Positions 1 to 7,898 of a stretch of 64,000 bases of DNA are shown in pieces. The translations under genes were made by a program, and so were the position numbers. The notes beneath the pieces were generated by a model. The model was not told where the DNA came from, made no database searches, and saw nothing but the letters and a program-made list of their open reading frames with translations. How positions within the stretch are numbered: position 1 is the stretch's first letter; every line of letters starts with the position of its first letter. Where the stretch lies: assembly GCF_000723405.1 (NCBI RefSeq), contig NZ_CCAE010000003.1, positions 124,001 to 188,000 of the forward strand, given 5' to 3'. This DNA is from Hydrogenophaga intermedia. Its GTDB lineage: Bacteria; Pseudomonadota; Gammaproteobacteria; Burkholderiales; Burkholderiaceae_C.

Positions 1-2
1 AG

Positions 3-800
3 CACCTGGAGTCGCGCCTGAAGGTCAAGCTGCTCAACCGCACCACGCGGCGCGTGACAGTGACGCCCGATGGCGCCGCCTACTACGAGCGCACCGCGCG
101 CCTGCTCAACGACCTCGACGACGTCGAGGCCAGCATGACCAACGCGCAGGCCAAGCCCAGCGGGCGGCTGCGGGTGGACGTGGGCACCTCGGTGGCGCAG
201 TACATCATCATTCCCGCGCTGGCGGACTTCTACCGCCGCTACCCCGACATCCAGCTCGACCTGGGCGTGACCGACCGCCCGGTGGACCTGATCACCGACA
301 ACGTGGACTGCGTGATCCGCGGCGGCGAGCTGCAGGAGCAGTCGCTGGTGGCGCGGCGCATCGCCAACCTGCCGCTGGTGACGGTGGCCTCACCGGCCTA
401 CCTGAAGGCGCACGGCACGCCCACGCACCCCGAGCAACTGGAGACCGATCACACGATGATCAATTACTTCTCCACGCGCACGGGGCGCATGTACCCGAAC
501 GAATTCCACAAGGACGGGCAGAAGCTGGAGATCTCGGGGCGCTACAAGCTCTCGGTGAACGAGAGCAACGCCATGACGGCCGCTCTGTTGGCCGGCCTGG
601 GCGTGGCGCAGACGGGCAGCTTCGTGGCCATGCCGCTGATCGAGCGCGGCGAGCTGGTGCGGGTGCTGGAGGAATGGGCCTGCGAGACCATCCCGGTGTA
701 CGTGGTGTACCCGCCCAACCGGCACCTCAGCGCCAAGGTGCGGGCCTTCGTGGAGTGGGCGGCGGAGCTGTTTGCGAAGCAGCCGCACATGGGAAGGTGA
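3..800 (+). CDS. LysR-family transcriptional regulator, 5'-truncated by window edge
   Basis: The frame is open from the first bases and ends in a stop at 798-800. The first visible residues (HLESRLKVKLLNRTTRRV) are the end of the LysR winged helix-turn-helix, so about 40 N-terminal residues lie outside the window. The rest is a periplasmic-binding-like effector domain (GRLRVDVGTSVAQYIIIPAL onward, about 215 residues). The GTG at 54 is internal, not the true start. The gene is convergent with the minus-strand gene ending at 1308, so its target is probably off the left edge. The family call is secure; the inducer is unknown. Confidence 0.9.
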   Translation, partial: HLESRLKVKLLNRTTRRVTVTPDGAAYYERTARLLNDLDDVEASMTNAQAKPSGRLRVDVGTSVAQYIIIPALADFYRRYPDIQLDLGVTDRPVDLITDNVDCVIRGGELQEQSLVARRIANLPLVTVASPAYLKAHGTPTHPEQLETDHTMINYFSTRTGRMYPNEFHKDGQKLEISGRYKLSVNESNAMTAALLAGLGVAQTGSFVAMPLIERGELVRVLEEWACETIPVYVVYPPNRHLSAKVRAFVEWAAELFAKQPHMGR

Positions 801-855
801 GGGGGGTGGCGCTTCGTTTCGCGCCTCTGCTTCGCGAGGGCCGCTGGTGTGTGTG

Positions 856-969
856 CCCGTTCTCCGGCCCACGCTCGCGCAGAGGCGCCCGAGCGCTTGG
901 ACAGGGTTGGCGTCACCGCCGTGGTTGGCGCGCCCCCTCTGTGGCAAGCGCGAATGGGGCCTGCGCCCG
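856..969 (+). repeat. Intergenic repeat, copy 1 of an inverted pair
   Basis: This ~114-bp segment recurs in reverse complement at 1127-1239. Two blocks are identical: 859-883 with 1212-1236 (25 bp) and 931-969 with 1127-1165 (39 bp). The part between is similar but diverged. No credible gene overlaps it. It could be a dispersed intergenic element or a decayed mobile-element end. Confidence 0.75.
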
Positions 970-1040
970 GGCACCCACACCATCGGCCCCAGTAGCGCAC
1001 TGGCCAGCCAAAGAAGACCGGACTTCCCTGGCTCGGCGAT

Positions 1041-1065
1041 TAAATGGAATCTGACCCCAATTAAG
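1041..1065. other. AT-richer motif between the two inverted repeats
   Basis: The stretch TGGAATCTGACCCCAATTAA sits in the ~157-bp spacer between the inverted repeats. From memory, similar GGGGTCAGATTCC words occur beside REP-associated tyrosine transposases and other repetitive intergenic elements. No transposase gene is present here, so the element type is not established. The remainder of 801-1307 holds no gene I can support; a 14-bp direct repeat (GTCAGCGCGAGGAC) occurs near 1253 and 1278. Confidence 0.3.
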
Positions 1066-1126
1066 AAGGGGGCCCGCATTTCTGGTGGGGCGCTCGGGTG
1101 TCACTCTCGACGGATGGTGGGGTTCG

Positions 1127-1239
1127 CGGGCGCAGGCCCCATTCGCGCTTGCCACAGAGGGGGCGTGCCAACAGCGGTGTTGACGCAGGCCCGGTGGAGC
1201 GCACGGGAACATCTGCGCGAGCGTGGGCCGGAGAACGCG
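1127..1239 (-). repeat. Intergenic repeat, copy 2 (inverted)
   Basis: Reverse-complement partner of the repeat at 856-969, with identical blocks at 1127-1165 and 1212-1236. The two copies face each other across about 157 bp, so the region could form a large cruciform or transcript hairpin. It lies between the convergent LysR gene and the isomerase gene and might also affect transcription ends; that role is inference. Confidence 0.75.
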
Positions 1240-1307
1240 GACCACGCCAGCCGTCAGCGCGAGGACATCGCGCGAAAGTCAGCGCGAGGACGTGGAACGC
1301 ACGAACC

Positions 1308-2186
1308 TCACACCACGCCGCGGTGCCTCTCGATGCAGGTCTTCAGCACCTCGTCGTGCTCCTTTTTCCACCAGTTGCCGGTGGAGAAGATCTCCACCTC
1401 GCTGAAGCCTGCGAAGCCCTGCGCCTCCACCCAGCCGCGGATGCGCGGGATGTCGATCACGCCGTCGCCCATCATGCCGCGGTCGTTGAGCAGGTCGGTG
1501 GTGGGCGTGAGCCAGTCGCACACGTGAAAGGCCAGCAGGCGCTCGCGGCCGGCGCGTTCGATCTGCGCCTGTAGCTTCGGGTCCCACCACACGTGGTACA
1601 CGTCCACCGCCACGCCCAAGGCACCGCTCTTCGACGGGTCCAGCGCGTCGCACACGTCCAGCGCCTGTTCCATGGTGTTGATGCAGGCGCGGTCGGCCGC
1701 GTACATGGGGTGCAGGGGTTCGATGGCGAGCGGCATGCCGCTCTTCTTCGCGTAGTCCAGCAATTCGGCGATGCCCTCGCTCACCTGTTGTCGCGAGCGC
1801 GCGATGTCCTTGTGCGCCGCCTGGCCGGCCAGCGCGCCGGGCAGCGCGCCCACCACCAGCACCAGGCAGGGCGCGCCCAGTTCGCAGGCCTCGTCCACGG
1901 CGCGGCGGTTGTCGTCGCGCGCGGCGGCCAGGCCGGAGGCGTCCACGGCCGGGAACATACCGCCCCGGCAATAGCCCGAGAGCTTCAGGCCCAGGGCCTT
2001 CACCTGCGCGGAGATGGTCTTCAAGCCCGCGGCGGCCACCTGGTCGCGCCAGGGCGAGATGGCCTGGATGCCGTGGCGCGCCACGGCGTCCAGGATCTGA
2101 GGCAGCGGCAGGTCCTGGCCGCGGCTCTTGCGCACCGTGGCGGTGTTGATGGACAGCCAGCGGTGGTCTTGCGAGAAGTCGCGCAT
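1308..2186 (-). CDS. Sugar phosphate isomerase/epimerase-like TIM-barrel protein
   Basis: A 292-residue protein starting MRDFSQDHRWLSINTATV. It fits the xylose isomerase-like/AP endonuclease 2 TIM-barrel family. Candidate metal ligands are the Glu of AIEPLHP, the Asp and His of VDVYHVWWDP, the His of FHVCDW and the Glu of SEVEIFS. The start ATG overlaps the stop of the DUF993 gene (TGATG), so the two are translationally coupled; longer upstream readings of this frame run through the DUF993 gene and are not real. It is the last gene of the Bug-Gfo/Idh/MocA-DUF993 operon and probably isomerises a sugar or polyol acid intermediate. Substrate unknown. Confidence 0.88.
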   Translation of the reverse strand: MRDFSQDHRWLSINTATVRKSRGQDLPLPQILDAVARHGIQAISPWRDQVAAAGLKTISAQVKALGLKLSGYCRGGMFPAVDASGLAAARDDNRRAVDEACELGAPCLVLVVGALPGALAGQAAHKDIARSRQQVSEGIAELLDYAKKSGMPLAIEPLHPMYAADRACINTMEQALDVCDALDPSKSGALGVAVDVYHVWWDPKLQAQIERAGRERLLAFHVCDWLTPTTDLLNDRGMMGDGVIDIPRIRGWVEAQGFAGFSEVEIFSTGNWWKKEHDEVLKTCIERHRGVV

Positions 2187-3370
2187 CACTCGACTCCGTG
2201 CAGGGCCAGCAGGGTCTTCATGCGGCGCACCGCCAGTTCGGGCTGCTCCAGCAGGTTGGCCGCGTCGGCCAGGCGGAACAGCTCGGCCAGGTGCGGCAGC
2301 GAGCGCGTGCTCTGCTGGCCACCCACCATGGTGAAGTGCTTTTGGTGGCCGTTGAGCCAGGCCATGAAGACCACCCCTGTTTTGTAGAAGCGCGTGGGCG
2401 CCGCGAAGATGTGGCGCGACAGCGGCACCGTGGGGCCGAGGATGTCGTGGAACCTCGTGGTGTTGCCTTGCGCGAGTTCGCCGAGCGCGGCGGCGGCGGC
2501 GGGCGCGATGGCGTCGAAGATGCCGAGCAGCGCATCGCTTTTGCCATGCGTGGGCTCGCTGCCGACGCCATCGCCCGCGATGAGTTCGGCGTAGTTGAAG
2601 TCGTCGCCGGTGTACATGCGGACACCCGCCGGCAGGCGCCGGCGCATGGCGATCTCCTTGTCCTTGTCGAGCAGGGAGATCTTGATGCCGTCCACCTTGT
2701 TCGCGTGCGCGGCGATGATGCCGAGCGCCGTGTCCATCGCCGCGTCCAGGTCCTTCGTGCCCCAGTAACCGGCGAGCGCGGGGTCGAACATGTCGCCGAG
2801 CCAGTGCAGCACCACGGGCTGCTTCGCCTGGCTCAGCACGCGGTCGTAGACGCGCTCGTAGTCGGCCGGCCCCTTGGCAACGCGCGCCAGCGCGCGGCTG
2901 GCCATCACGATGAGCTTGCCGCCGAGCTTTTCGATCGCGGCCATCTGCTCTTCGTAGCCGGCGATGACCTCGTCGACCGTCTTCACGTTCTCCAGCACCA
3001 GGTGGTCGGTGCCGCAGCCGCTGGCCACGAGTGCGCCAGGCACGTCCCTCGCCGCATCGAGCGAGCGGCGGATGAGTTCCAGCGAGGTGGGCCAGTCCAG
3101 GCCCATGCCGCGCTGCGCGGTGTCCATGGCCTCGGCCACGCCCAGGCCCAGCGACCACAGCCGCTGGCGGTAGGCGATGGTGGTGTCCCAGTCGATGGCG
3201 CATTGCAGCCAGGGGTCGATGGCCGCGAGCGGGTCGGCCACCACGTGGGCGGCCGAGTAGGCGATGCGGTTGAACTGGACGCCGGGCGCGGGCTTCACCG
3301 GCGCGCTGCCACGCAGGGTGTAGGCCGCGAGCGCGCCCGAGGCGGTGGGCAATTGCAGAGAGAGCGCCAT
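2186..3370 (-). CDS. DUF993 / dihydrodipicolinate synthase-like protein
   Basis: 394 residues, beginning MALSLQLPTASGALAAYTL. It resembles the DUF993 group, predicted to adopt a DapA-like (beta/alpha)8 barrel; these proteins are often found beside Gfo/Idh/MocA dehydrogenases and sugar isomerases. No biochemical role is established for the group that I can cite. The start lies 1 nt from the stop of the upstream dehydrogenase gene, and its stop overlaps the isomerase start. By context it may be the aldolase or lyase step of the pathway. The family call rests on remembered sequence pattern. Confidence 0.8.
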   Translation of the reverse strand: MALSLQLPTASGALAAYTLRGSAPVKPAPGVQFNRIAYSAAHVVADPLAAIDPWLQCAIDWDTTIAYRQRLWSLGLGVAEAMDTAQRGMGLDWPTSLELIRRSLDAARDVPGALVASGCGTDHLVLENVKTVDEVIAGYEEQMAAIEKLGGKLIVMASRALARVAKGPADYERVYDRVLSQAKQPVVLHWLGDMFDPALAGYWGTKDLDAAMDTALGIIAAHANKVDGIKISLLDKDKEIAMRRRLPAGVRMYTGDDFNYAELIAGDGVGSEPTHGKSDALLGIFDAIAPAAAAALGELAQGNTTRFHDILGPTVPLSRHIFAAPTRFYKTGVVFMAWLNGHQKHFTMVGGQQSTRSLPHLAELFRLADAANLLEQPELAVRRMKTLLALHGVE

Positions 3371-3371
3371 G

Positions 3372-4547
3372 TCAGACTTTCAGCGGGGGCACGTCGACCC
3401 AGCGGCGTTCTTTCCAGCTCTCCAGTGCAGCCTCGACGAGTTGCACACCCTTGGCGCCTTCGGGCAGGGTCCACTGGTAGGGCGCGTCTTCCACCACGTG
3501 GCGGATGAAGTGCTCCCACTGGATCTTGAAGCCGTTGTCGTACACCTGCGTGTCCGGCACGTCCTGCCACTGTTCGCTGAAGTTCATGGTGTTCTTCACG
3601 TCCGGGTTCCACACCGGGCGCGGCGTGTTCACGCGGCTCTGCGCCTTGCAGCCGGTCAGCGTAGCCACGGCCGAGCCGTGCGTGCCGTCGACGTGGAAGG
3701 TCACCAGGTCGTCGCGGTTCACGCGCGTGGCCCAGCTCATGTTGAGTTGGGCGATGACGGGTTCGCCGTTGTGGCCGGTGAGCTCGGCCGTGGCGTAGGC
3801 CGCGTCGTCGGCGGTGCACTCGTAGGGCTGGCCGGCCTCGTCCCAGCGCTTGGGGATGTGCGTGGTGCCGATGCAGGTGAGCGCCTTCACCTCGCCGAAC
3901 AGGTTGTCCAGCACGTAGCGCCAGTGGCACATCATGTCCAGGATCATCCCGCCGCCGTCTTCCTTGCGGTAGTTCCAGCTTGGGCGCTGAATGGGCTGCA
4001 GGTCGCCTTCGAACACCCAGTAGCCGAACTCCAGGCGCACGCTGAGCATGCGGCCGAAGAAGCCGGCGCGGCGCAGCATGTCGAGCTTGCGCAGGCCGGG
4101 CAGGAAGAGCTTGTCCTGCACGGCGCCGTGCTTGAGGCCCTGCTTGAGCGTGGCCTCCTGCGCCAGGCGCGCGATCTCCACCGCCTCGTTCAGGTTGGTG
4201 GCGATGGGCTTCTCGCAGTACACGTGCTTGCCCGCGCGGATGGCCTTGGCCAGCAGGGTGGGGCGCATCTGCGTGGTGCCGGCATCGAAGAACACCGTGT
4301 CGGCCGGGTTGGCCAGCGCGGCGTCGAGGTCGGTGCCCCAGCGCGAGATGCCGTGGGCCTTGGCCAGGGCCTCGATCTTCTCGGCGTTGCGGCCGATGAG
4401 GATGGGGTCGGGCATGACGCGGTCGCCGTTGGAGAGGGCCACGCCACCTTGCGCGCGGATGGCGCAGATGGAGCGGATGAGGTGCTGGTTCATGCCCATG
4501 CGCCCGGTCACGCCGTGCATGATGAGGCCGAGTGTCTTGACTGCCAT
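3372..4547 (-). CDS. Gfo/Idh/MocA-family oxidoreductase
   Basis: 391 residues. The N-terminus (MAVKTLGLIMHGVTGRMG) is a Rossmann NAD(P)-binding start, and the EKP of VYCEKPIATNLNEAVEIA is the hallmark catalytic-lysine motif of the family. A C-terminal alpha/beta substrate domain follows. The length is typical. It would oxidise a sugar, inositol or deoxysugar hydroxyl to a ketone with NAD(P)+. It is the second gene of a minus-strand operon after the Bug receptor (42-nt gap) and abuts DUF993, so the product probably passes to the DUF993 and isomerase proteins. Confidence 0.9.
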   Translation of the reverse strand: MAVKTLGLIMHGVTGRMGMNQHLIRSICAIRAQGGVALSNGDRVMPDPILIGRNAEKIEALAKAHGISRWGTDLDAALANPADTVFFDAGTTQMRPTLLAKAIRAGKHVYCEKPIATNLNEAVEIARLAQEATLKQGLKHGAVQDKLFLPGLRKLDMLRRAGFFGRMLSVRLEFGYWVFEGDLQPIQRPSWNYRKEDGGGMILDMMCHWRYVLDNLFGEVKALTCIGTTHIPKRWDEAGQPYECTADDAAYATAELTGHNGEPVIAQLNMSWATRVNRDDLVTFHVDGTHGSAVATLTGCKAQSRVNTPRPVWNPDVKNTMNFSEQWQDVPDTQVYDNGFKIQWEHFIRHVVEDAPYQWTLPEGAKGVQLVEAALESWKERRWVDVPPLKV

Positions 4548-4589
4548 GTGAGCGTCCTTGTGCTGTCGTGTCGTGCGAAAGAAGTGGGG

Positions 4590-5561
4590 TCAGTTCGTGG
4601 CCAGCAGGCCGGCGGCCTTCACCACGGCGGCGTTGCTCTTGATCTCGTCCTGGATGTAGGCGTCGAAGGCCTCGGGCTTGAGCGTCCAGGCGTCGGCGCC
4701 GAGCTTGAGGAAGCGCTCCTTCACCTCGGGCGTGGCCAGGGCCTTCACCACCTCGTCGTGCAGGCGGTTGACGATCTCGCGCGGCGTCTTGGCCGGCGCC
4801 ATCATCCCGATCCAGAAGTTGAATTCGGAGCCGGGCACGCCGGCCTCGGCGGTGGTGGGCACGTCGGGCAGGGCGCTGGCGCGGCGCGGCGAACCCACGG
4901 CCAGGGCGAGCAACTGGCCGTCCTTGATCTGGCCGATGACGGGCGCGATGGGCGAGAAGTAATAGTCCACGCGGCCCGCGAGCACCTCGGTCACCGCATC
5001 CGCCGAGCCCTTGAAGGGGATGTTCACCGCGTCGATCTGCGCGGCCAGCTTGAACTTCTCGGCGTTGAGGTGGGTGGCGCTGCCCTGGCCGGCCGAGGCG
5101 AAGTTCATCTTGCCGGGGTTGGCCTTGGCGTGCGCCACGAGCTGCGGCAGGGTCTTGAGGTTCTTGCTCGGCGCGATCACCAGCACGTTGGGCGTGGAGG
5201 AGATCGGCGTGATGCCGGCGAAGTCGCGCGCGGTGTCGAAGGGCAGCTTCGCGAAGGTGGACGGGCTGACCGTGTGCGAGGACGAGTGAATCATGATGGT
5301 GTAGCCATCGGGCGCGGCCGAGGCCACCGCCGCCTGGCCGATGGTGCCGCTGGCGCCGCCCCGGTTGTCCACGATCACCGGCTGGCCCAGGCTCTGGCTC
5401 ATCTTGTCGGTGATGGCGCGGGCGATGATGTCCGTGGTGCTGCCGGCACCGAAGGGCACGATCACGCGGATCGCCTTGTTCGGGTAGGCGCTTTGGGCGG
5501 CGGCGCTCAGGCTCAGCGCCAGGGTGGTCACGGCCAGGGCCGCGGCACGAATCAACTGCAT
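4590..5561 (-). CDS. Bug-family (TctC-like) periplasmic solute receptor
   Basis: 323 residues. A signal peptide of about 22 residues (MQLIRAAALAVTTLALSLSA, then AQS) precedes the Bug core (YPNKAIRVIVPFGAGSTTDIIAR; VDNRGGASGTIG). Such receptors feed tripartite tricarboxylate (TTT) transporters. No TctAB pair is adjacent in this operon, but the neighbouring operon has one at 7895-9901 together with a second Bug gene. It heads the Gfo/Idh/MocA-DUF993-isomerase operon. Two copies of the presumed TetR operator lie in its upstream region (5591-5606 and 5698-5713). Confidence 0.92.
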   Translation of the reverse strand: MQLIRAAALAVTTLALSLSAAAQSAYPNKAIRVIVPFGAGSTTDIIARAITDKMSQSLGQPVIVDNRGGASGTIGQAAVASAAPDGYTIMIHSSSHTVSPSTFAKLPFDTARDFAGITPISSTPNVLVIAPSKNLKTLPQLVAHAKANPGKMNFASAGQGSATHLNAEKFKLAAQIDAVNIPFKGSADAVTEVLAGRVDYYFSPIAPVIGQIKDGQLLALAVGSPRRASALPDVPTTAEAGVPGSEFNFWIGMMAPAKTPREIVNRLHDEVVKALATPEVKERFLKLGADAWTLKPEAFDAYIQDEIKSNAAVVKAAGLLATN

Positions 5562-5590
5562 GTCTTGTCTCCGGGTGGTGAGGGCTTTAA

Positions 5591-5606
5591 TTCACTGTTC
5601 GGTGAA
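5591..5606. promoter_or_regulatory. Candidate TetR operator upstream of Bug gene
   Basis: TTCACTGTTCGGTGAA is nearly palindromic and matches 13 of 16 positions of one strand of the site before the other Bug operon (10951-10966, read as TTAACTGTTCAGTTAA). It lies 30-45 nt upstream of the Bug start, where a repressor would block RNA polymerase. The most likely ligand is the TetR protein encoded at 11008-11658. Confidence 0.55.
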
Positions 5607-5664
5607 TTGATGGGATTATGGGGTTCTGGAGATCGGCAATCAACAGGGGTGAATGTGCTGAATA

Positions 5665-5680
5665 CTAGGGATTTCCCTAG
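5665..5680. promoter_or_regulatory. Perfect 16-bp palindrome in the Bug upstream region
   Basis: CTAGGGATTTCCCTAG has perfect 7-bp arms around TT. It lies between the enolase-superfamily gene and the Bug gene. The loop is too short and there is no T tract, so a terminator is unlikely. It is probably a protein-binding site for an unidentified regulator. Confidence 0.4.
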
Positions 5681-5697
5681 GTTCTCAATGGCATCAA

Positions 5698-5713
5698 TTA
5701 AACGAATGGTTAA
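5698..5713. promoter_or_regulatory. Second candidate TetR operator upstream of Bug gene
   Basis: TTAAACGAATGGTTAA matches 12 of 16 positions of the site at 10951-10966 and keeps the TTAA ends. It lies 2 nt past the end of the enolase-superfamily gene, about 110 nt from the other candidate site at 5591-5606. Confidence 0.4.
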
Positions 5714-5715
5714 TT

Positions 5716-7071
5716 TCAAGCCATGACCTGCAGGCTTCGCCACTGCGGCATGGCCGCGCTGGCGAAGCCCGGCGTGTGCAGGGAGCGCAGGTCGAGCCGG
5801 CCGTCGCGCACGGCCAGGTGAGGGCGGCCGGCGGTGTTGTCGTAGAAGCCCGCGTGGGCTGTGGCGAAGGCCTGGGCCTCCTCGGCCGGCGCGCTGCCGA
5901 AGCCGTCGACGTAGTGGTGCCCGTTGCGTTCGATGTGGCGCACGCCCAGGCTGGCCGCCAGCAGCGTGTCCTGCTGCACCGCCAGGCCGGCCTGGCAGGT
6001 GAGGTCCTCGCCCGAGAGCAGCAGGCGCGGGTCCTGCGCGATGCGCCGCGCGTTGCGCAGCGATCGGTAGATGCCCTTGCAGGCCTTGCTGGAGATGCCG
6101 CGGTAGCCCAGCGCCAGGCCCTCGTCGAGCGCGCTGGCGTGGTCGTCGGACTCGTCCAGGATCACCGGCACCTCGATGCCCAGCGGCGCGATGGATTCGT
6201 TCAGCGCCACCGCGCGCGCCAGGGGCTGCTCCAGTAGCAGCGTGCGGTGCAGCAGGTCGGCCAGTTCGCGCTGGCCGCGCAGCGCGTGCCAGTAGGCGCC
6301 CAGGCTGGCGGCGTCGGCAAAGGTCTCGTTGCCGTCCAGCGTGACGCGGTGGTCGGGCGCGTGCGCGCGCAGCACGGCGGCGATGCGCGTGAGGCGATCC
6401 ACGTCCGCGTCGAGGCGACCGCTGAGCTTGAGCTTGAAGTGGTGCAGGCCGTAGCGGCGGATGGCGGCCTCCAGCGTGGCCGGCAGGCCGTCGCCAGGGT
6501 CGGTGCCGGGGTCGTCCTCGTTCAGGCGGTCGGCCAGGCCCACGGTGTGGCGCAGCACCACCTGGTCGGGACGCGAGAGGGTAAGGCCCGCGCTCCAGGG
6601 ATCGCCCAGCACACCGGCGCGCAGGCCGTCCACCCAGCCCAGGCCCGCCGCGCGCAGGGCCGCGTCGGCCACGGCCTTGTCCAGCAGCGCCGCGCCGAAC
6701 TGCGCGGCCAGGCGCGGCAGCCCGCGCGACACCGACACCACGATGGCCGCTTCGCCGCCCGACTGCGCGTGCGCGAAGGGCGTGAGCGCATCGCGCCCGG
6801 CCAGCAAGGCCTCGCGCGCGTTGCGCAGCGACTCGCGCAACTGCTCGAAGTTCTGCTCGTGCGTGAGGGCGGGGGACTTGTCGAACCACTTGGGCACCAT
6901 CAGCTCGGCGCCGGCGCCTTCCACGCGGCGGCCCTCGGCCTCGGCGTGCACGCGCACGAAGGCCTGCGGGCACTGCGTGACCGTGGCCGCGCCGAAGCGA
7001 AAGGGCAGGCGCAGCGTGACGTGGCGCTCGTACAGCTCGATTTCGTGCAGGCGCAGGTTCAGACCACTCAT
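5716..7071 (-). CDS. Enolase-superfamily (mandelate racemase/muconate lactonizing-like) enzyme
   Basis: 451 residues. Superfamily signatures are visible: the catalytic-lysine region FKLKLSG, then acidic metal ligands in VTLDGNET, VPVILDESDD and SGEDLTC. The end (IERNGHHYVDGFG) is compatible with a histidine or glycine capping region. The length is above the usual ~370 because of a long N-terminal capping segment. The start overlaps the stop of the isomerase gene by 4 nt (ATGA), and the gene belongs to the TctBA operon. It probably dehydrates or epimerises a sugar or aromatic acid imported by the Bug/TctAB system. Exact reaction unknown. Confidence 0.85.
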   Translation of the reverse strand: MSGLNLRLHEIELYERHVTLRLPFRFGAATVTQCPQAFVRVHAEAEGRRVEGAGAELMVPKWFDKSPALTHEQNFEQLRESLRNAREALLAGRDALTPFAHAQSGGEAAIVVSVSRGLPRLAAQFGAALLDKAVADAALRAAGLGWVDGLRAGVLGDPWSAGLTLSRPDQVVLRHTVGLADRLNEDDPGTDPGDGLPATLEAAIRRYGLHHFKLKLSGRLDADVDRLTRIAAVLRAHAPDHRVTLDGNETFADAASLGAYWHALRGQRELADLLHRTLLLEQPLARAVALNESIAPLGIEVPVILDESDDHASALDEGLALGYRGISSKACKGIYRSLRNARRIAQDPRLLLSGEDLTCQAGLAVQQDTLLAASLGVRHIERNGHHYVDGFGSAPAEEAQAFATAHAGFYDNTAGRPHLAVRDGRLDLRSLHTPGFASAAMPQWRSLQVMA

Positions 7072-7898
7072 GTCAAGGATTTCCAGAGGTCATGCACATG
7101 CCTCGCGCTGGCCTCGGCGCAGGCCGGGCCGTCTGGCACGTAGTCGAAGGGTTCCACGGCCACCCAGCCGGCGTAGGCCGTGTCTTTCAGCACCTGCAGC
7201 ACGGGGCGTTGGTCGGTGTCGCCTTGGCCGGGGCCGCGGCGGTTGCGGTCGTTCAGTTGCAGGTGCGCGATGTGGCCGCTGGCCAGGTAGCGGCGCAGCA
7301 CCTCGTGCACGGGCTCGGTTTCGTTGTGCGAGGCGGCGCTCACGTCGAGCATGGTGCGCAGCGCGGGCGAGCCGATGCGGTCCACCAGCGCGGCGGCCTC
7401 GGCCACGGTGTTGATCACCGGTGTCTCGAAGCGGCCCAGGGGCTCGACGCAGTAGACGACACCGGCGCTGGCCGCGTGCGGCGCGAGCGTGGCCATGGCG
7501 TCCTCGAAGCGCGCGAGCGCGTCGGCCAGGCTCTGACCGGGGCCAGGGGAGCGCTGGTGCGGCGAACCGTGCACCAGCACGCGCGCGCCGCAGGCGGCGG
7601 CGATGTCGATGAGGTGGCGCAGCAGGTCCAGCGTGCGCTGGCGAAGTGAAGCGTCATCGCTCACCAGCGACAGGCCCTCGGGTTTCACCAGCAGCCAGTG
7701 CAGGCTGCTGACGGACAGGCCGTGCGCATGCGCCGTGTGGCGCCACTGGCGCGCGTCGGCGGTGCTCAGCGTGGTGGGGTCCTCGGCCAGCGTGAAGGGC
7801 GCGATCTCCAGCGCCCGGTAGCCCCAACGGGCCGCGGCCTCGCACTGCGCCGCCAGCGGCAGCGGGCGCAGCACCTCGTTGCACAGCGAGAGCTTCAT
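7068..7898 (-). CDS. Sugar phosphate isomerase/epimerase-like TIM-barrel protein
   Basis: 276 residues from MKLSLCNEVLRPLPL. Xylose isomerase-like TIM-barrel signatures: VYCVEPLGRFET (Glu), TMLDVSAASHNE (Asp/His), HLQLNDRN (His) and WVAVEPFDY (Glu), which would form the divalent-metal site. The ATG overlaps the tctA stop (ATGA), and its own stop overlaps the enolase-superfamily start the same way. Longer in-frame readings upstream overlap tctA and are rejected. It is a distant paralogue of the isomerase at 1308-2186, so the two operons may encode related branches of one pathway. Confidence 0.88.
   Translation of the reverse strand: MKLSLCNEVLRPLPLAAQCEAAARWGYRALEIAPFTLAEDPTTLSTADARQWRHTAHAHGLSVSSLHWLLVKPEGLSLVSDDASLRQRTLDLLRHLIDIAAACGARVLVHGSPHQRSPGPGQSLADALARFEDAMATLAPHAASAGVVYCVEPLGRFETPVINTVAEAAALVDRIGSPALRTMLDVSAASHNETEPVHEVLRRYLASGHIAHLQLNDRNRRGPGQGDTDQRPVLQVLKDTAYAGWVAVEPFDYVPDGPACAEASARHVHDLWKSLT

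Noticed and set aside
801..1307. Several short open frames in the repeat region (e.g. around 913-1245 and 1098-1574)
   Set aside because: They overlap the inverted repeats or the isomerase gene, lack ribosome sites and resemble no family.
2187..3203. A long upstream in-frame extension of the isomerase gene (631 codons in total)
   Set aside because: The extension runs out of frame through the DUF993 gene and is Arg/His-rich; the ATG at 2186 overlaps the DUF993 stop and begins the conserved protein.
5665..5680. The CTAGGG palindrome as a transcription terminator for the enolase operon
   Set aside because: The loop is only 2 nt and no T tract follows on the minus strand.
3345..5726. A 793-codon plus-strand open frame opposite the Gfo/Idh/MocA and Bug genes
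   Set aside because: Composition and position show it is the antisense shadow of the real minus-strand genes.
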